A stretch of 64,000 nucleotides of DNA from an uncultured Prevotellaceae bacterium (GCA_905210415.1 CAJLWM010000006.1:1-64000); one strand, 5' to 3'. Counted from the first letter of the stretch, positions 18,224 to 29,165 are shown. The notes: a model not told the origin generated them from the sequence alone. Numbers and translations: made by a program.

Positions 18224-18808
18224 ATGATAGATTATATAAAAGGTAGTATTGAAGAGAGCAATCCAGCCTACATTGTGTTGGAATCGTATGGCGTGGGCTA
18301 TATGCTGAATGTTTCGCTCAACACATACACACAACTGCAGAATGTGAAGGATGTGGTGAAGGTGTATGTCTATGAGGCAATCCGTGAAGATGCACATATG
18401 CTGTATGGTTTTGCCGAAAGACACGAGAGAGAAGTGTTTGAGTTGCTCATCAGCGTGAGCGGAGTGGGTACGAACACAGCACGAATGATACTTTCATCTT
18501 ATCCGGTGGCAGAGTTGGAAGCCGCAATCGCTTCGGGCAATTCTGCTGCGCTGAAATCGGTGAAGGGAGTAGGGGCAAAGACTGCACAAAGAATAATAGT
18601 TGACCTGAAAGATAAAATAAATACGGTAGATGCTTCGTTATTAAGTATAAGCCCATTAAACAATGAAGCGTTCGACGAAGCTTTGGCAGCGCTCGTGATG
18701 TTGGGCTATAGCCGTCAGGCAACGCAGAAAACGTTGCAGAAACTTTTCCAATCAGACCCTACGCTCACAGTGGAAAAAGCCATAAAGAGTGCGCTGAAGA
18801 TGCTGTGA
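18224..18808 (+). CDS. ruvA: Holliday junction branch migration protein RuvA
   Basis: RuvA binds the four-way DNA junction and loads the RuvB motor during recombinational repair. The 194 residues show the N-terminal OB domain (MIDYIKGSIEE to about 63), the helix-hairpin-helix DNA-binding pair with ISVSGVGTNTARMIL and VKGVGAKTAQRIIVDLKDK, and a C-terminal RuvB-binding domain (about 150-194). Length is normal. ruvB is not adjacent. It lies 37 bases after the subtilases and 67 bases before sprA on the same strand. Confidence 0.97.
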   Translation: MIDYIKGSIEESNPAYIVLESYGVGYMLNVSLNTYTQLQNVKDVVKVYVYEAIREDAHMLYGFAERHEREVFELLISVSGVGTNTARMILSSYPVAELEAAIASGNSAALKSVKGVGAKTAQRIIVDLKDKINTVDASLLSISPLNNEAFDEALAALVMLGYSRQATQKTLQKLFQSDPTLTVEKAIKSALKML

Positions 18809-18875
18809 GGCTTATAGTGGGCGAGAAAAGGCGTGTTGCTGGCGGCAACGTTGATTATATTTTGCAAAGAAATTA

Positions 18876-21800
18876 ATGAGCAGACATAAAGCCGTTGAAC
18901 ATATAAAGAGCAAAAAACTGCTGAGCATAGTGCTGTGTGGGGTATTGGCATACTCTGCACTGCATTTCGACGCATTCGCCCAATACGTACAATCAAAACT
19001 CTTGCCACCGCCTCCAGTGCCCGAAAAGACTGTAGAGAAAAAGGGTGGCAAGGAGAAAACCGATTCTATAAGCCTGCACTACAAGGTGCAGGAGACCATC
19101 CCTACCGACTTTGAGGATTTGGGTAAGGGCAAGCATGCCGTGGACCTTAATTCTCCAAAAAATATCACCACAGAGGCCGAATATGATGCCACTACTGGCA
19201 TGTATATCGTACGCACTAAGTTGGGTGATAAGGAGATAACTACGCCGTTTATGCTCTCGGCCGATGAATATAACAACATCGCCTTGCGAAAGTCGATGCA
19301 GGAGTATTACCAGCAACGCAACAGCGTTACGGCGCAGGAAAACAAGAAGGACCCGTTTAATTTTCTTGATATGCAGTTCGGTCTTGGTCCGTTGGACAAG
19401 GTGTTTGGTCCTGGTGGTGTGCAGTTGAAGACACAAGGTTCGGTGAAAATCAATATGGGTATAAAGTCGAATAAGACCGATAACCCTGCTTTGTCGGTTG
19501 ACGCTCGCCGCAAAACGTATTTTGATTTCGACCAACAGATACAAGCCAATATCAACGCCTCGGTGGGCGATAAGATGAAGTTCGACATGTCGTATAACAC
19601 CGGAGCAACATTTGATTTCGACAACAAAAACCTGAAATTGGCTTATGAAGGCAAGGAAGACGAAATCATAAAAAATATAGAGGCTGGTAATGTGAGTATG
19701 ACCACTGGGTCGTCGCTCATCAAGGGTAGCACATCGCTTTTTGGTGTGAAAACCAAGTTGCAATTCGGAAAACTCACCGCCACAGCATTGGTGTCGCAAC
19801 AAAACTCGCAGACCCAGACAGTGAATAGCCGCGGTGGCGCACAGACCCAGAATTTCTATGTCACAGCCGATTCTTATGACCAAAACCGCCACTTCTTCTT
19901 GGCACATTGGTTTAGAGATAATTACGATAAATTCTGCTCAACTCTGCCATTGGTGTCGAGCGGTATCAACATCACGCGCATCGAGGTGTGGGTGACTAAT
20001 AAGCGTGGCGATTATTCACAGTCGCGCAATGTGCTGGCGTTTATGGATGCCGGTGAAAATCGCCGTTTGGCAAATTCGCACTGGGTACCAAATACTTCGG
20101 CGGCAGTGCCAAGCAACTTGTCGAACAATTTGTTCACAGAACTCAATACAAGCTATCCTGATGCCAGATATATGGAGCAGGTGGCCACTACACTCGAACC
20201 GCTTTCGGCTTATGGCTTTGAGGGTGGTAGGGATTATGAGAAGGTTGAAAGCGCTCGCTTGCTCTCGTCGCAAGAATACACGCTCAACGCCTCGCTTGGA
20301 TATATCTCGCTGAAGTCGGCGCTTAATGCCGATGAGGTGCTTGCCGTGGCATATCAGTATACCTATAAGGGTCAGACTTATCAAGTGGGTGAGTTTGCCG
20401 GCGACGTGACATCTACAAAATCGTCGCTATATGTGAAGTTGCTGAAGGGAACTACAATCTCCAACAAGTTGCCAATGTGGGATTTGGCAATGAAAAATAT
20501 TTATTCGCTTGGCGCTTATCAGATACAATCGAGCAACTTCAAGTTGAACATCAAGTATATGAGCGACACCACAGGCACATATATCAATTATCTGCCTGCA
20601 GGCAATATCAGCGGTACGCCACTCATAAGAGTGATGAACCTCGACCGCTTAGACTCAAACAGTCAGCCTAACCCAGATGGCCGCTTCGACTACATAGAGG
20701 GTTACACCATCAATGCTTCGAGTGGTAAGGTGATATTCCCTGTAGTTGAGCCGTTTGGTAAGCACTTGGCTACAAAGATTGGCAATCCGGCGATTGCCGA
20801 GAAATTTGTCTATCAAGAATTGTACGACTCTACACTCACTGTGGCAAGGCAATTCCAAGACAAGAATAAATTTATCCTTGAAGGAGAATATCAGGCATCA
20901 AGCGGCGCGCAGATACGCTTGAATGCTATGAACGTGGCACGCGGGTCGGTGGTAGTGACTGCCGGAGGTGTGACATTGACAGAAAACAGCGATTATACGG
21001 TGGACTACAATATGGGTATTGTCACAATCTTGAATCAGAGCATCATCGATTCGGGAACAAACGTGAGTGTAACCCTTGAAAACCAATCCACCTATAGTAC
21101 TCAGCGCAAAACATTGCTCGGACTCGACTTAAACTATAAGTTCAATAAGAATTTCAATCTCGGAGCCACTGTGATGCACTATGGCGAGAAATCACTCACC
21201 GAAAAGGTGTCGATTGGCGACGAGATAGTCAACAACACTATTTGGGGATTAAATCTGTCGTACAACACCAGCTTTATGTGGCTGACCAATCTGTTGAACA
21301 AGATACCTACAGTGAATGCCACAGCGCCATCCACATTCTCGTTTAATGGTGAGTTTGCGCAGTTGATACCACATCAGCAGAAGACGGGTTCGAATAGAGG
21401 TAGCTCGTATATTGATGACTTTGAATCTACGCAGTCGGGACTTGATTTGCGTTCGCCATATTCGTGGTTTTTGTGTTCTACGCCTTACGACAATTCGTCG
21501 AGCGCATTGTTTCCAGAGGCTGCGTTGAGCAATAATACCGACTATGGCAAAAACCGTGCGTTGCTGTCGTGGTATTACATCGATCGCATGTTTACACAGC
21601 GCAACAGTTCGCTCGTGCCAGGCTACATCAAAAACGACTTAAAGCAACTCTCCAATCCGTATGTGCGAGAGGTGACATACTCAGAGGTTTATCCGGGACG
21701 TGAGCTTAGCTACGGCGAATCGTCGACGCTGCAAACACTCAACCTGTCGTATTATCCTAACGAGCGTGGCCCATATAACCTCGATGCCGACGGAATGAAT

Positions 21801-24800
21801 ATCGATGGCACGTTGCTCAACCCAGAGAAGCGTTGGGGTGGTATTATGAGAAAACTTGATGCCACCAACTTTGAGCAATCAAACATCGAGTATATCCAAT
21901 TCTGGCTTCTCAATCCATTCCTCGACGAAGAAGTGGATAATAAGGAGGGTGGTGACCTGTATTTCAACCTCGGTGAGGTGAGCGAAGACATCTTGAAGGA
22001 TGGATATAAATCGTATGAAAACGGATTGCCTATTGATGGCGACAATACACACGTCAAGGAGACTGTGTGGGGTAAGGTATCAGACAAGACCTCGCTAACT
22101 TATGCCTTCGACAATGCTTCGGGCGCTCGTAAGTTGCAAGACGTGGGCCTTAACGGATTGTCAACCGAGGAAGAGAAGAATTTCCCTACATATAGCGAAT
22201 ATGTGAGCAAGTTGCGCCAGAAACTCTCGGCTTCAACATTGGCAGAAATGGAAGAAGACCAGTTCTCGCCAATCAACGACCCTGGTGGCGACAACTACCA
22301 CTTCTATCGTGGTCACGACTATGATGAAAAGAAACTCTCAGTGATTGAGCGCTATAAGCGCTATAATGGCACTGAAGGCAACTCGCTCTCGGCAGAAGAT
22401 GCTACCGATGCTTTGTATCAGTCGGCTCGTAGTGTGCCAGACGTTGAAGATATCAATCAAGATAACACCCTCAATCAGTATGAGCGTTATTTCCAATATG
22501 AGGTTTCGATACGCCCAGAGGATTTGGTGGTGGGTAAGAACTATATCACCGACAAGCAAGCGCAACATGTGCCTACTCGTGATGGTAACGGATTGGATGT
22601 GGAGTGGTATCAATTCACAATTCCACTTCGCGATTTTGAGAAAGCTGTTGGTTCGATCAACGACTTCTCTACAATTCGCTTCATGCGTATGTTCTTGACC
22701 AATTTCAAGAAGCCTGTTCACCTTCGTTTTGCATCGCTCGAATTGCTTCGTGGCGAGTGGCGAAGTTATGCATACAATCCAGATGCAAAGGTCAATCAAC
22801 CTGCCGATGGCGATATGTCAATCACTGCCGTGAACATTGAGGAAAATGCCGGCCGCGAACCGGTGAACTACGTGCTGCCTCCAGGCGTAAACCGTATTGT
22901 TGACTCTGGTCAATCGCAGGTGACTCAGCTCAATGAGCAATCATTGTCGATGAAGGTTACCAACTTGCCATCGGGCGCATCGCGTGCTGTGTATCGCAAC
23001 ACAAGCCTCGACCTGCGCAACTATCGCCGATTGCAGATGTTCTTGCACAACGAGGCTCTGATTGACGATGTCACTTCGCTCCGTAATGGCGATGTGTCGG
23101 CATTCATTCGTCTTGGTTCGGATGTGAAGAACAACTATTATGAATATGAAATTCCTCTTGAGGTCACACCAGCGCGTTCCGACTATAGCACCTATAGCTC
23201 AGCCGACCGCCTTTTGGTATGGCCAGAAAACAATATGCTCAATTGCAACCTCGACGTGTTTACGAGCGTGAAGAAAAACCGTAATGCACAGAAGGTGCAG
23301 GGCGTGAGCGGCGTGTCGTATAACACTCGATTTACGGAGCCAGACCCTTCTAACGAGAAGAACAAGGTGACAGTGCTTGGTAATCCAGCGCTGAGCGATG
23401 TGAAGGTGGTGATGATTGGTGTTCGCAACAATTCGGGTATGACCAAGGAATGTACTATTTGGGCTGACGAATTGCGTGTCACCGATTTCGACCAAGATGG
23501 CGGTTGGGCAGCGAAAGCCAATATGACCCTTGGCATCAGTGATATTGCCACCGTGAATGCCGGCTTCCATAAGGAAACTGTAGGTTTTGGTTCGGTAGAC
23601 CAAGGCTTGAATCAGCGCAACCTCGACAATTATCAAAACTACAATGTGGCAGTGCAGGTGGATATGGGTAGATTCTTGCCAGAAAAGGTGAAGCTGAAGG
23701 CTCCAATCTACTATTCGATAACCAACGAAGAAAGCACTCCAAAATACAATCCTCTCGACAAGGATATGTTGCTTGACGACGCTATAGAAGTGTGCGAAAC
23801 CAAGGCGCAACGCGATTCTATCAAGTCGTTTGCCGTGACATCAAAGCGTGTGGAAAGTTTCAGCGTATCGGGCTTGAAGTTCGACGTTAAGAGCAAGCTG
23901 CCAATGCCATGGGACCCAGCAAACTTTGTGTTTAACTATTCATCGAATAAGCGCCATAATGTAGACCCTGATAACGTGTATGAGAATACCAACGACTATC
24001 GTGGTAGCTTGATGTACAATTATGCCACTGCGTTCAAGCCATTTCGTCCGTTTAAGGGAGTGAAGCCAAAATCGAAGAGCAAGAACGTGAAATTCTTACA
24101 GGAATGGGAGTTGAATTGGTTCCCGCAACAGATAAGTTTCTTCACCAACATCTCGCGCTACTACTATGAGCAGCAGACTCGCAACGAGAGCGATATTGAT
24201 GTGGAATTGCCTGTTTCGGTAAGCAAGAATTTCTTGTGGGATCGCCAATTCTCAATTACTTGGAATATGACCAGATCGCTCAATATGTCGTTCCAATCAA
24301 ATACCACAGCGCATATCGAGGAACCGATAGGACAGGTCAACAAGAAACTCTTCCCAGACGAATATAAAGAGTGGCGCGACTCAGTGTGGCGCAGTATCAA
24401 GAATCTTGGTACGCCATATAGTTACAACCAAACGTTCAACGCTTCGTATAAGGCGCCATTCAACAAGATTTCGTTCCTCGACTTTATGACAGCCAATGCG
24501 TCGTATAATTCGGTGTATAATTGGGAACGAGGAACCGTGCTTGAAGATGTGCAGACAGGTAATACAATCTCAAATCAATCATCATATACACTCGATGGCA
24601 GAATGAATATGGAGGGATTGTATAACAAGGTGCCATATCTGAAGGCTATCAACAATCGTTTCTCGGGTTCGCGCTTAAATAAGGCAAAACGCGCCAAGAA
24701 GTTCTCTCGCACATTGCGTCTGAAGTCAGATACTACGCTTATGATACGACACAACATGAAGACCAAAAAGGTGAAGGTGTCGGCATTGACTACCGATGGC

Positions 24801-26348
24801 AAGCCATTTGTGGTGAAGACTCGCGTGGTGGATGAAAACAATGTGGAGGTGCTCACTCGTGGCGACAAAAATGTGAAATTCACAGTGCTGGAGGTTCTCG
24901 ATGAGAAGAAGAATTTCTTCACCGAGTTTGCGCAATATTCGTTGCGCGGACTGATGATGGTGCGCAATGTGAGCGTGAAGGTTCGCAATACGCAATCGCT
25001 CTCATTGCCGCAGTTTATACCGGAAATCGGCGACATCTTCGGACAATCAAACAACTACGACATACTCTCGCCGGGCCTTGATTTTGCATTTGGTTTTATA
25101 GGCGAAGACTATGTGGAAAAAGCGAAATCGCGCGGATGGCTTATGTGCGACGAAAACCAGACTGCACCAGCCATTTTCACGCACACCAACGAGGTGACCA
25201 TTGATGCAGTGCTCGAACCGGTGAAGGGCTTGAAGATTACGCTCACTGGTAATCGCACCGACAATAGAAGCAACCAAATGATGTTTATGTATAACGATGC
25301 CACTAATCTATATACAGGCACATATACTAAGACACACATTGCGCTTGCAACAGCGCTCAAGGGCTGCAAATCGGATAACGGCTATAGTAGCAAGGCATTT
25401 GATAAATTCCTTGAAAACATACCTATTGCAGCCGATCGTGTGAGAGCACAATATCAAGGCAAGAACTACCCGCAACGCGGATTCTTGCTCACCTCGCCAT
25501 GGGCAGGTCAGCCATTCTCGTCGCAAGTGGGCGATGTGAGCGGCATCAGCAGTGATGTCCTAATCCCGGCGTTTGTTGCGGCTTATTCAGGCAAGGATAT
25601 CAATAAGGTTACACTCAATCCATTCCCATCATTGGCATCGATATTACCAAACTGGAGAGTGACATATGATGGCATTGGCAAGATACCAGCGCTGAAGAAG
25701 TGGTTTAAGTCGTTCACGCTATCACACGCTTATCAGTGTACTTATAGCGTAGGTTCATACACCTCGTATAGCGACTGGGTATCGGTGGGCAATGGCATCG
25801 GATTTACGCAAGACGTCACAAATGGCAATCCTCTGCCATCGTCGCCATATAATATTACTTCGGTGACAATCACAGAGCGTTTTGCTCCGCTAATTGGTGC
25901 AAAGGTGACGCTCTACAACAATATGACTATTAATGCCGAGTATCGTGATAGCCGCACGCTGTCGCTCAATTCGTCGGCGGGTCAGATTGTGGAGGCAGGT
26001 CAGAAGTCGTTGAAATTTGGCGTTGGTTATAAGATTGCCAACTTCAATACGGTGTTGAAGTTCAGAGGTCGTCAAAGTGGAGTCAACAACGACTTGAACC
26101 TCAATATCGACTTCTCACTCAACAACAACAACGCGCTGATACGCAAGATTGAGACAGGCTTCACTCAAGCCACAAGCGGCGCACGCTCGCTTACCATCAA
26201 TATGACAGCCAACTATGTGTTGAGTAAACGCCTCACCATAGGCGCATATTTCGACCATCAGGTGAACACTCCACTTGTTTCGGCAACGGCTTACCCAACG
26301 TCGAACAGCAACTTCGGCATATCAATGAACATGTCGCTTGCTAAATAA
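18876..26348 (+). CDS. sprA: T9SS outer-membrane translocon protein SprA (Sov)
   Basis: A giant outer-membrane beta-barrel, 2490 residues, close to the roughly 2,400-2,500 known for SprA/Sov. SprA is the protein-conducting pore of the type IX secretion system; PorV and a plug protein attach to it. A signal anchor (about 12-36, ending FDAFAQ) is followed by an N-terminal region with GPLDKVFGPGGVQLKTQGSVKIN, typical of the SprA N-terminal repeat. Many beta-strand-rich stretches follow, with barrel strands to the end (FGISMNMSLAK). The frame is intact over 7.5 kb. ruvA lies directly upstream. Confidence 0.96.
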   Translation: MSRHKAVEHIKSKKLLSIVLCGVLAYSALHFDAFAQYVQSKLLPPPPVPEKTVEKKGGKEKTDSISLHYKVQETIPTDFEDLGKGKHAVDLNSPKNITTEAEYDATTGMYIVRTKLGDKEITTPFMLSADEYNNIALRKSMQEYYQQRNSVTAQENKKDPFNFLDMQFGLGPLDKVFGPGGVQLKTQGSVKINMGIKSNKTDNPALSVDARRKTYFDFDQQIQANINASVGDKMKFDMSYNTGATFDFDNKNLKLAYEGKEDEIIKNIEAGNVSMTTGSSLIKGSTSLFGVKTKLQFGKLTATALVSQQNSQTQTVNSRGGAQTQNFYVTADSYDQNRHFFLAHWFRDNYDKFCSTLPLVSSGINITRIEVWVTNKRGDYSQSRNVLAFMDAGENRRLANSHWVPNTSAAVPSNLSNNLFTELNTSYPDARYMEQVATTLEPLSAYGFEGGRDYEKVESARLLSSQEYTLNASLGYISLKSALNADEVLAVAYQYTYKGQTYQVGEFAGDVTSTKSSLYVKLLKGTTISNKLPMWDLAMKNIYSLGAYQIQSSNFKLNIKYMSDTTGTYINYLPAGNISGTPLIRVMNLDRLDSNSQPNPDGRFDYIEGYTINASSGKVIFPVVEPFGKHLATKIGNPAIAEKFVYQELYDSTLTVARQFQDKNKFILEGEYQASSGAQIRLNAMNVARGSVVVTAGGVTLTENSDYTVDYNMGIVTILNQSIIDSGTNVSVTLENQSTYSTQRKTLLGLDLNYKFNKNFNLGATVMHYGEKSLTEKVSIGDEIVNNTIWGLNLSYNTSFMWLTNLLNKIPTVNATAPSTFSFNGEFAQLIPHQQKTGSNRGSSYIDDFESTQSGLDLRSPYSWFLCSTPYDNSSSALFPEAALSNNTDYGKNRALLSWYYIDRMFTQRNSSLVPGYIKNDLKQLSNPYVREVTYSEVYPGRELSYGESSTLQTLNLSYYPNERGPYNLDADGMNIDGTLLNPEKRWGGIMRKLDATNFEQSNIEYIQFWLLNPFLDEEVDNKEGGDLYFNLGEVSEDILKDGYKSYENGLPIDGDNTHVKETVWGKVSDKTSLTYAFDNASGARKLQDVGLNGLSTEEEKNFPTYSEYVSKLRQKLSASTLAEMEEDQFSPINDPGGDNYHFYRGHDYDEKKLSVIERYKRYNGTEGNSLSAEDATDALYQSARSVPDVEDINQDNTLNQYERYFQYEVSIRPEDLVVGKNYITDKQAQHVPTRDGNGLDVEWYQFTIPLRDFEKAVGSINDFSTIRFMRMFLTNFKKPVHLRFASLELLRGEWRSYAYNPDAKVNQPADGDMSITAVNIEENAGREPVNYVLPPGVNRIVDSGQSQVTQLNEQSLSMKVTNLPSGASRAVYRNTSLDLRNYRRLQMFLHNEALIDDVTSLRNGDVSAFIRLGSDVKNNYYEYEIPLEVTPARSDYSTYSSADRLLVWPENNMLNCNLDVFTSVKKNRNAQKVQGVSGVSYNTRFTEPDPSNEKNKVTVLGNPALSDVKVVMIGVRNNSGMTKECTIWADELRVTDFDQDGGWAAKANMTLGISDIATVNAGFHKETVGFGSVDQGLNQRNLDNYQNYNVAVQVDMGRFLPEKVKLKAPIYYSITNEESTPKYNPLDKDMLLDDAIEVCETKAQRDSIKSFAVTSKRVESFSVSGLKFDVKSKLPMPWDPANFVFNYSSNKRHNVDPDNVYENTNDYRGSLMYNYATAFKPFRPFKGVKPKSKSKNVKFLQEWELNWFPQQISFFTNISRYYYEQQTRNESDIDVELPVSVSKNFLWDRQFSITWNMTRSLNMSFQSNTTAHIEEPIGQVNKKLFPDEYKEWRDSVWRSIKNLGTPYSYNQTFNASYKAPFNKISFLDFMTANASYNSVYNWERGTVLEDVQTGNTISNQSSYTLDGRMNMEGLYNKVPYLKAINNRFSGSRLNKAKRAKKFSRTLRLKSDTTLMIRHNMKTKKVKVSALTTDGKPFVVKTRVVDENNVEVLTRGDKNVKFTVLEVLDEKKNFFTEFAQYSLRGLMMVRNVSVKVRNTQSLSLPQFIPEIGDIFGQSNNYDILSPGLDFAFGFIGEDYVEKAKSRGWLMCDENQTAPAIFTHTNEVTIDAVLEPVKGLKITLTGNRTDNRSNQMMFMYNDATNLYTGTYTKTHIALATALKGCKSDNGYSSKAFDKFLENIPIAADRVRAQYQGKNYPQRGFLLTSPWAGQPFSSQVGDVSGISSDVLIPAFVAAYSGKDINKVTLNPFPSLASILPNWRVTYDGIGKIPALKKWFKSFTLSHAYQCTYSVGSYTSYSDWVSVGNGIGFTQDVTNGNPLPSSPYNITSVTITERFAPLIGAKVTLYNNMTINAEYRDSRTLSLNSSAGQIVEAGQKSLKFGVGYKIANFNTVLKFRGRQSGVNNDLNLNIDFSLNNNNALIRKIETGFTQATSGARSLTINMTANYVLSKRLTIGAYFDHQVNTPLVSATAYPTSNSNFGISMNMSLAK

Positions 26349-26503
26349 AGCACTGCGCGAAGTGTGATAAATATTGGCTGTGATAGATGTTGTTTCAGCA
26401 TTTATGACTATATTTGTAGCATAGAAACCCGTAGTGGCAGGCTTGCCGTGTGCAACGGCACGACCAGAAGAATGATAATAAGAAAAAATAGACAATTAAA
26501 TAT
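26349..26503. other. Intergenic region after sprA
   Basis: TATATTTG at 26409-26416 fits the -7 box for the next gene, but the -33 partner is poor. No clear terminator for sprA is visible. Confidence 0.35.
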
Positions 26504-26881
26504 ATGGACGAAAATCTTAAAAAACAGTTGAGCAAGGATGCATCTGGCTTGACAACCTATGAGTATATTGCAAATAATATCGAGGCGATTGATGCCGATC
26601 TTCCAGCTTTGGTTGATAACATTATCATGGTTGACAGAAGTGGACAGTTCGTGGTGAGCACGGCTCGTTATCTTCATGCAATAGATGCAGAGCGCTATGC
26701 TAAGAGCATCGACGTGCTGGTGAAGGCAGCAATTGAGAAAGATCGTGAACATAAATATCTGGGCGACCTTATCGCTGGCATATATGGCGCCGACTACAAA
26801 GAACGCGCAGCTGAATTGAGCGCTGTCGACGACAATTTCAGAAGAATATATAAGCGTCTTTATCCAGCCGTTGGCCTGTGA
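26504..26881 (+). CDS. Conserved-looking small protein of unknown function
   Basis: 125 residues without signal peptide or membrane segment, so probably cytoplasmic. The sequence is balanced, with mainly helical character (for example DLPALVDNIIMVDRSGQF and RYAKSIDVLVKAAIEKD), and codon use matches its neighbours. I do not recognise a named family. It lies 48 bases before the cyclophilin gene on the same strand and may share its transcript. Confidence 0.65.
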   Translation: MDENLKKQLSKDASGLTTYEYIANNIEAIDADLPALVDNIIMVDRSGQFVVSTARYLHAIDAERYAKSIDVLVKAAIEKDREHKYLGDLIAGIYGADYKERAAELSAVDDNFRRIYKRLYPAVGL

Positions 26882-26928
26882 TAGGAGCGCACACAGTGTA
26901 AGTGAAAAATATTACTTGAGTATATAAT

Positions 26929-27795
26929 ATGAAAAAAATAGTTTTTTTGAGCGTGTTGGCGCTGATGCTTTCTGCTGTGTGCATTCAAGCAAAGACCACT
27001 CGACAAAAAACTTCAAGGATAAAAAAAGTGGAAACAGTAGATTTGAAAAAATGCAAGAAAGTGGAAATGAAGACCACTTTGGGAACTATAGAAATCGCAC
27101 TATATAACGAAACTCCTAAACATCGCGACAACTTTATCAAGCTTTGCAAAGAGGGATATTACGACGGAGTGCTGTTTCACCGTGTGATAACCGAATTTAT
27201 GATTCAGGCAGGCGATGGCAATTCTAAGAATGCTACTCCAGATGCTCGTCTTGGCAGTGGCGACTTGGATTACACCGTAGAGGCTGAATTTGTTTATCCA
27301 AAGTTCTTCCACAAGCGTGGCGCTTTGGCCGCTGCTCGCACAGCCGACCAGGTAAACCCAGAACGTCGCTCATCGGGCTCGCAATTCTATATCGTTACAG
27401 GTAAGAAATACACACCTGCGCAATTGGCAAAGTTTGAGAGTAGCCGCCGTAATCAGCAAGCTCAAGAAATCTTCAATAAGCTTGCTTCTGCATATCGCAA
27501 GGATATCATGATGTATCGCCGCGAGGGCAATCAGGCTGCGCTTGATTCGTTGCAAAACATTCTCATCGATCAAACCGAGGCAAAGATTGCCGAAGTAGGA
27601 CCATTTAAGTTCACTGCTGCTCAAATCGAAGCTTATCAGACAGTGGGTGGTACTCCACACCTCGATGGCCAATACACCGTGTATGGCGAAGTGGTGAAGG
27701 GAATGGACATCGTTGAGAAGATTGAAAAGTGTGAAACTGGCGCAAACGACCGCCCAAAGGAGGATATTAAGATTCTCAAAACAACCGTGAAATAA
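26929..27795 (+). CDS. Exported cyclophilin-type peptidyl-prolyl isomerase
   Basis: 288 residues with a signal peptide (about 1-21), so it acts in the periplasm on cis-trans prolyl bonds in folding envelope proteins. The cyclophilin core is seen in LGTIEIALYNETPKHRDNF, the catalytic FHRVI with FMIQAGD, and GSQFYIVTGKKY. Between about 165 and 235 there is a helical charged insertion before the closing part of the fold (TPHLDGQYTVYGEVVKGMDIV). This insertion is common in Bacteroidota relatives but absent from minimal cyclophilins. Next gene is an M16 peptidase 17 bases downstream. Confidence 0.93.
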   Translation: MKKIVFLSVLALMLSAVCIQAKTTRQKTSRIKKVETVDLKKCKKVEMKTTLGTIEIALYNETPKHRDNFIKLCKEGYYDGVLFHRVITEFMIQAGDGNSKNATPDARLGSGDLDYTVEAEFVYPKFFHKRGALAAARTADQVNPERRSSGSQFYIVTGKKYTPAQLAKFESSRRNQQAQEIFNKLASAYRKDIMMYRREGNQAALDSLQNILIDQTEAKIAEVGPFKFTAAQIEAYQTVGGTPHLDGQYTVYGEVVKGMDIVEKIEKCETGANDRPKEDIKILKTTVK

Positions 27796-27812
27796 TAAGC
27801 GGACACTTCTGA

Positions 27813-29057
27813 ATGATAAAATATAATAAATACGTATTAAGCAACGGATTGCGTTTGCTTCATCATTACAATGCTGCCACTCAAATGGTGGCATTGAATT
27901 TACGTTATGATGTGGGTTCGCGCGACGAAAACCCCGAACGAACGGGCTTGGCTCACCTGTTTGAGCACCTGATGTTTGGCGGTTCGGTAAATGCGCCCGA
28001 CTTTGATGCGGCTTTGCAGGCGGCAGGCGGCAGCAGCAATGCGTGGACAAGCAGCGATTGCACCAATTTCTATGAGGTGCTTCCGGCTCATAATATTGAG
28101 ACTGCGCTTTGGCTTGAGAGCGATCGACTGATGAATCTCAACCTCGACGACCGCGCTGTGGAGATACAGAAAAGCGTGGTGATTGAGGAATTTAAGCAGC
28201 GATGCCTGAATAGACCTTATGGCGATGTGTCGCACCTGATGAATTCGCTGGCTTACAAAGTGCATCCTTATCGCTGGCCAGTGATAGGAGTGGCCCCAAG
28301 CCATATCTCAGAAGCGTCAATCAAAGAAATACAAGATTTTTATTATAGTCATTATTCGGTTGATAGGATGGTGATGTGCATCTCAGGAAATGTCACCTTT
28401 GATGATGCCGTGCAACTTGTGGAGAAGTGGTTTGGCGACATCAAGCCGCGCGCCACTGCGCTACGCCACTTGCCTATTGAGCCAGCACAAACACAGCCGA
28501 GAGTGCTCAAGGCGCACCGAGATGTGCCAGAGAACATGATAATGCGCATCTATCACATGTGCGGAGTGAACGACAAAGATTTCGTGGCGAGCGATTTGCT
28601 TAGCGATGTGCTTGCCAACGGCACATCGGCACGCTTCCATCGCAATGTGATGATGAAGTACGACCTGTTTTCCGACCTCGATGCGGTGATAGTGGGTAGC
28701 AACGACCCTGGTTTGCTCTACATCACAGCCCGCTTGAGTGAGGGCGCTGATGCGCAACAAGCCATTGATGTGGTGGATGCCGAGTTGGGCAAACTGCATG
28801 CCGAGGGCGTCACCGAGCGAGAGGTGCAACGATATGCCAATAAGCATGTGTCGCGCGAATTGTATGAAAACATCAGCTATGATGCTGTGGCAGAAAAACT
28901 TTGCCGTTATGAGATGCTTGGCGATGCTTCTCGCATCAATACTGAGAATGACGAATATCTGGCTGCTACGGCCGATGACATAAATAGAGTGGCACACGAA
29001 GTCTTCCGCGAGGACAATTGTTCTACGCTCTACTATGGCCCTGCGGTGGAAGAATAG
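27813..29057 (+). CDS. M16 family zinc metallopeptidase
   Basis: 414 residues, a pitrilysin/insulinase-type peptidase. The inverted zinc motif HLFEH is at 48-52, and the third ligand should be the glutamate in the VVIEEFKQR segment. A second, non-catalytic M16 domain fills the C-terminal half. There is no signal peptide, so it seems cytoplasmic, unlike the upstream cyclophilin. Substrates of such bacterial enzymes are mostly unknown, although peptide clearance and processing are proposed. It is 17 bases after the cyclophilin gene and probably in the same operon. Confidence 0.93.
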   Translation: MIKYNKYVLSNGLRLLHHYNAATQMVALNLRYDVGSRDENPERTGLAHLFEHLMFGGSVNAPDFDAALQAAGGSSNAWTSSDCTNFYEVLPAHNIETALWLESDRLMNLNLDDRAVEIQKSVVIEEFKQRCLNRPYGDVSHLMNSLAYKVHPYRWPVIGVAPSHISEASIKEIQDFYYSHYSVDRMVMCISGNVTFDDAVQLVEKWFGDIKPRATALRHLPIEPAQTQPRVLKAHRDVPENMIMRIYHMCGVNDKDFVASDLLSDVLANGTSARFHRNVMMKYDLFSDLDAVIVGSNDPGLLYITARLSEGADAQQAIDVVDAELGKLHAEGVTEREVQRYANKHVSRELYENISYDAVAEKLCRYEMLGDASRINTENDEYLAATADDINRVAHEVFREDNCSTLYYGPAVEE

Positions 29058-29111
29058 ACTACAGTTGAGGAGATTACGGTGATATAAAAATGCACAGAAA
29101 TCGGCAATTGT

Positions 29112-29143
29112 TTTGTGCGTGATGATATAATTTACTATTTTTG
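29112..29143 (+). promoter_or_regulatory. Promoter of the porin gene
   Basis: TTTG (29112-29115), 20 bases, then TATTTTTG (29136-29143) is a full consensus match. It covers the upstream ATG at 29115, so the true start of the porin is the ATG at 29166. Confidence 0.8.
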
Positions 29144-29165
29144 TGCGAGATACAATAATCAAGAA

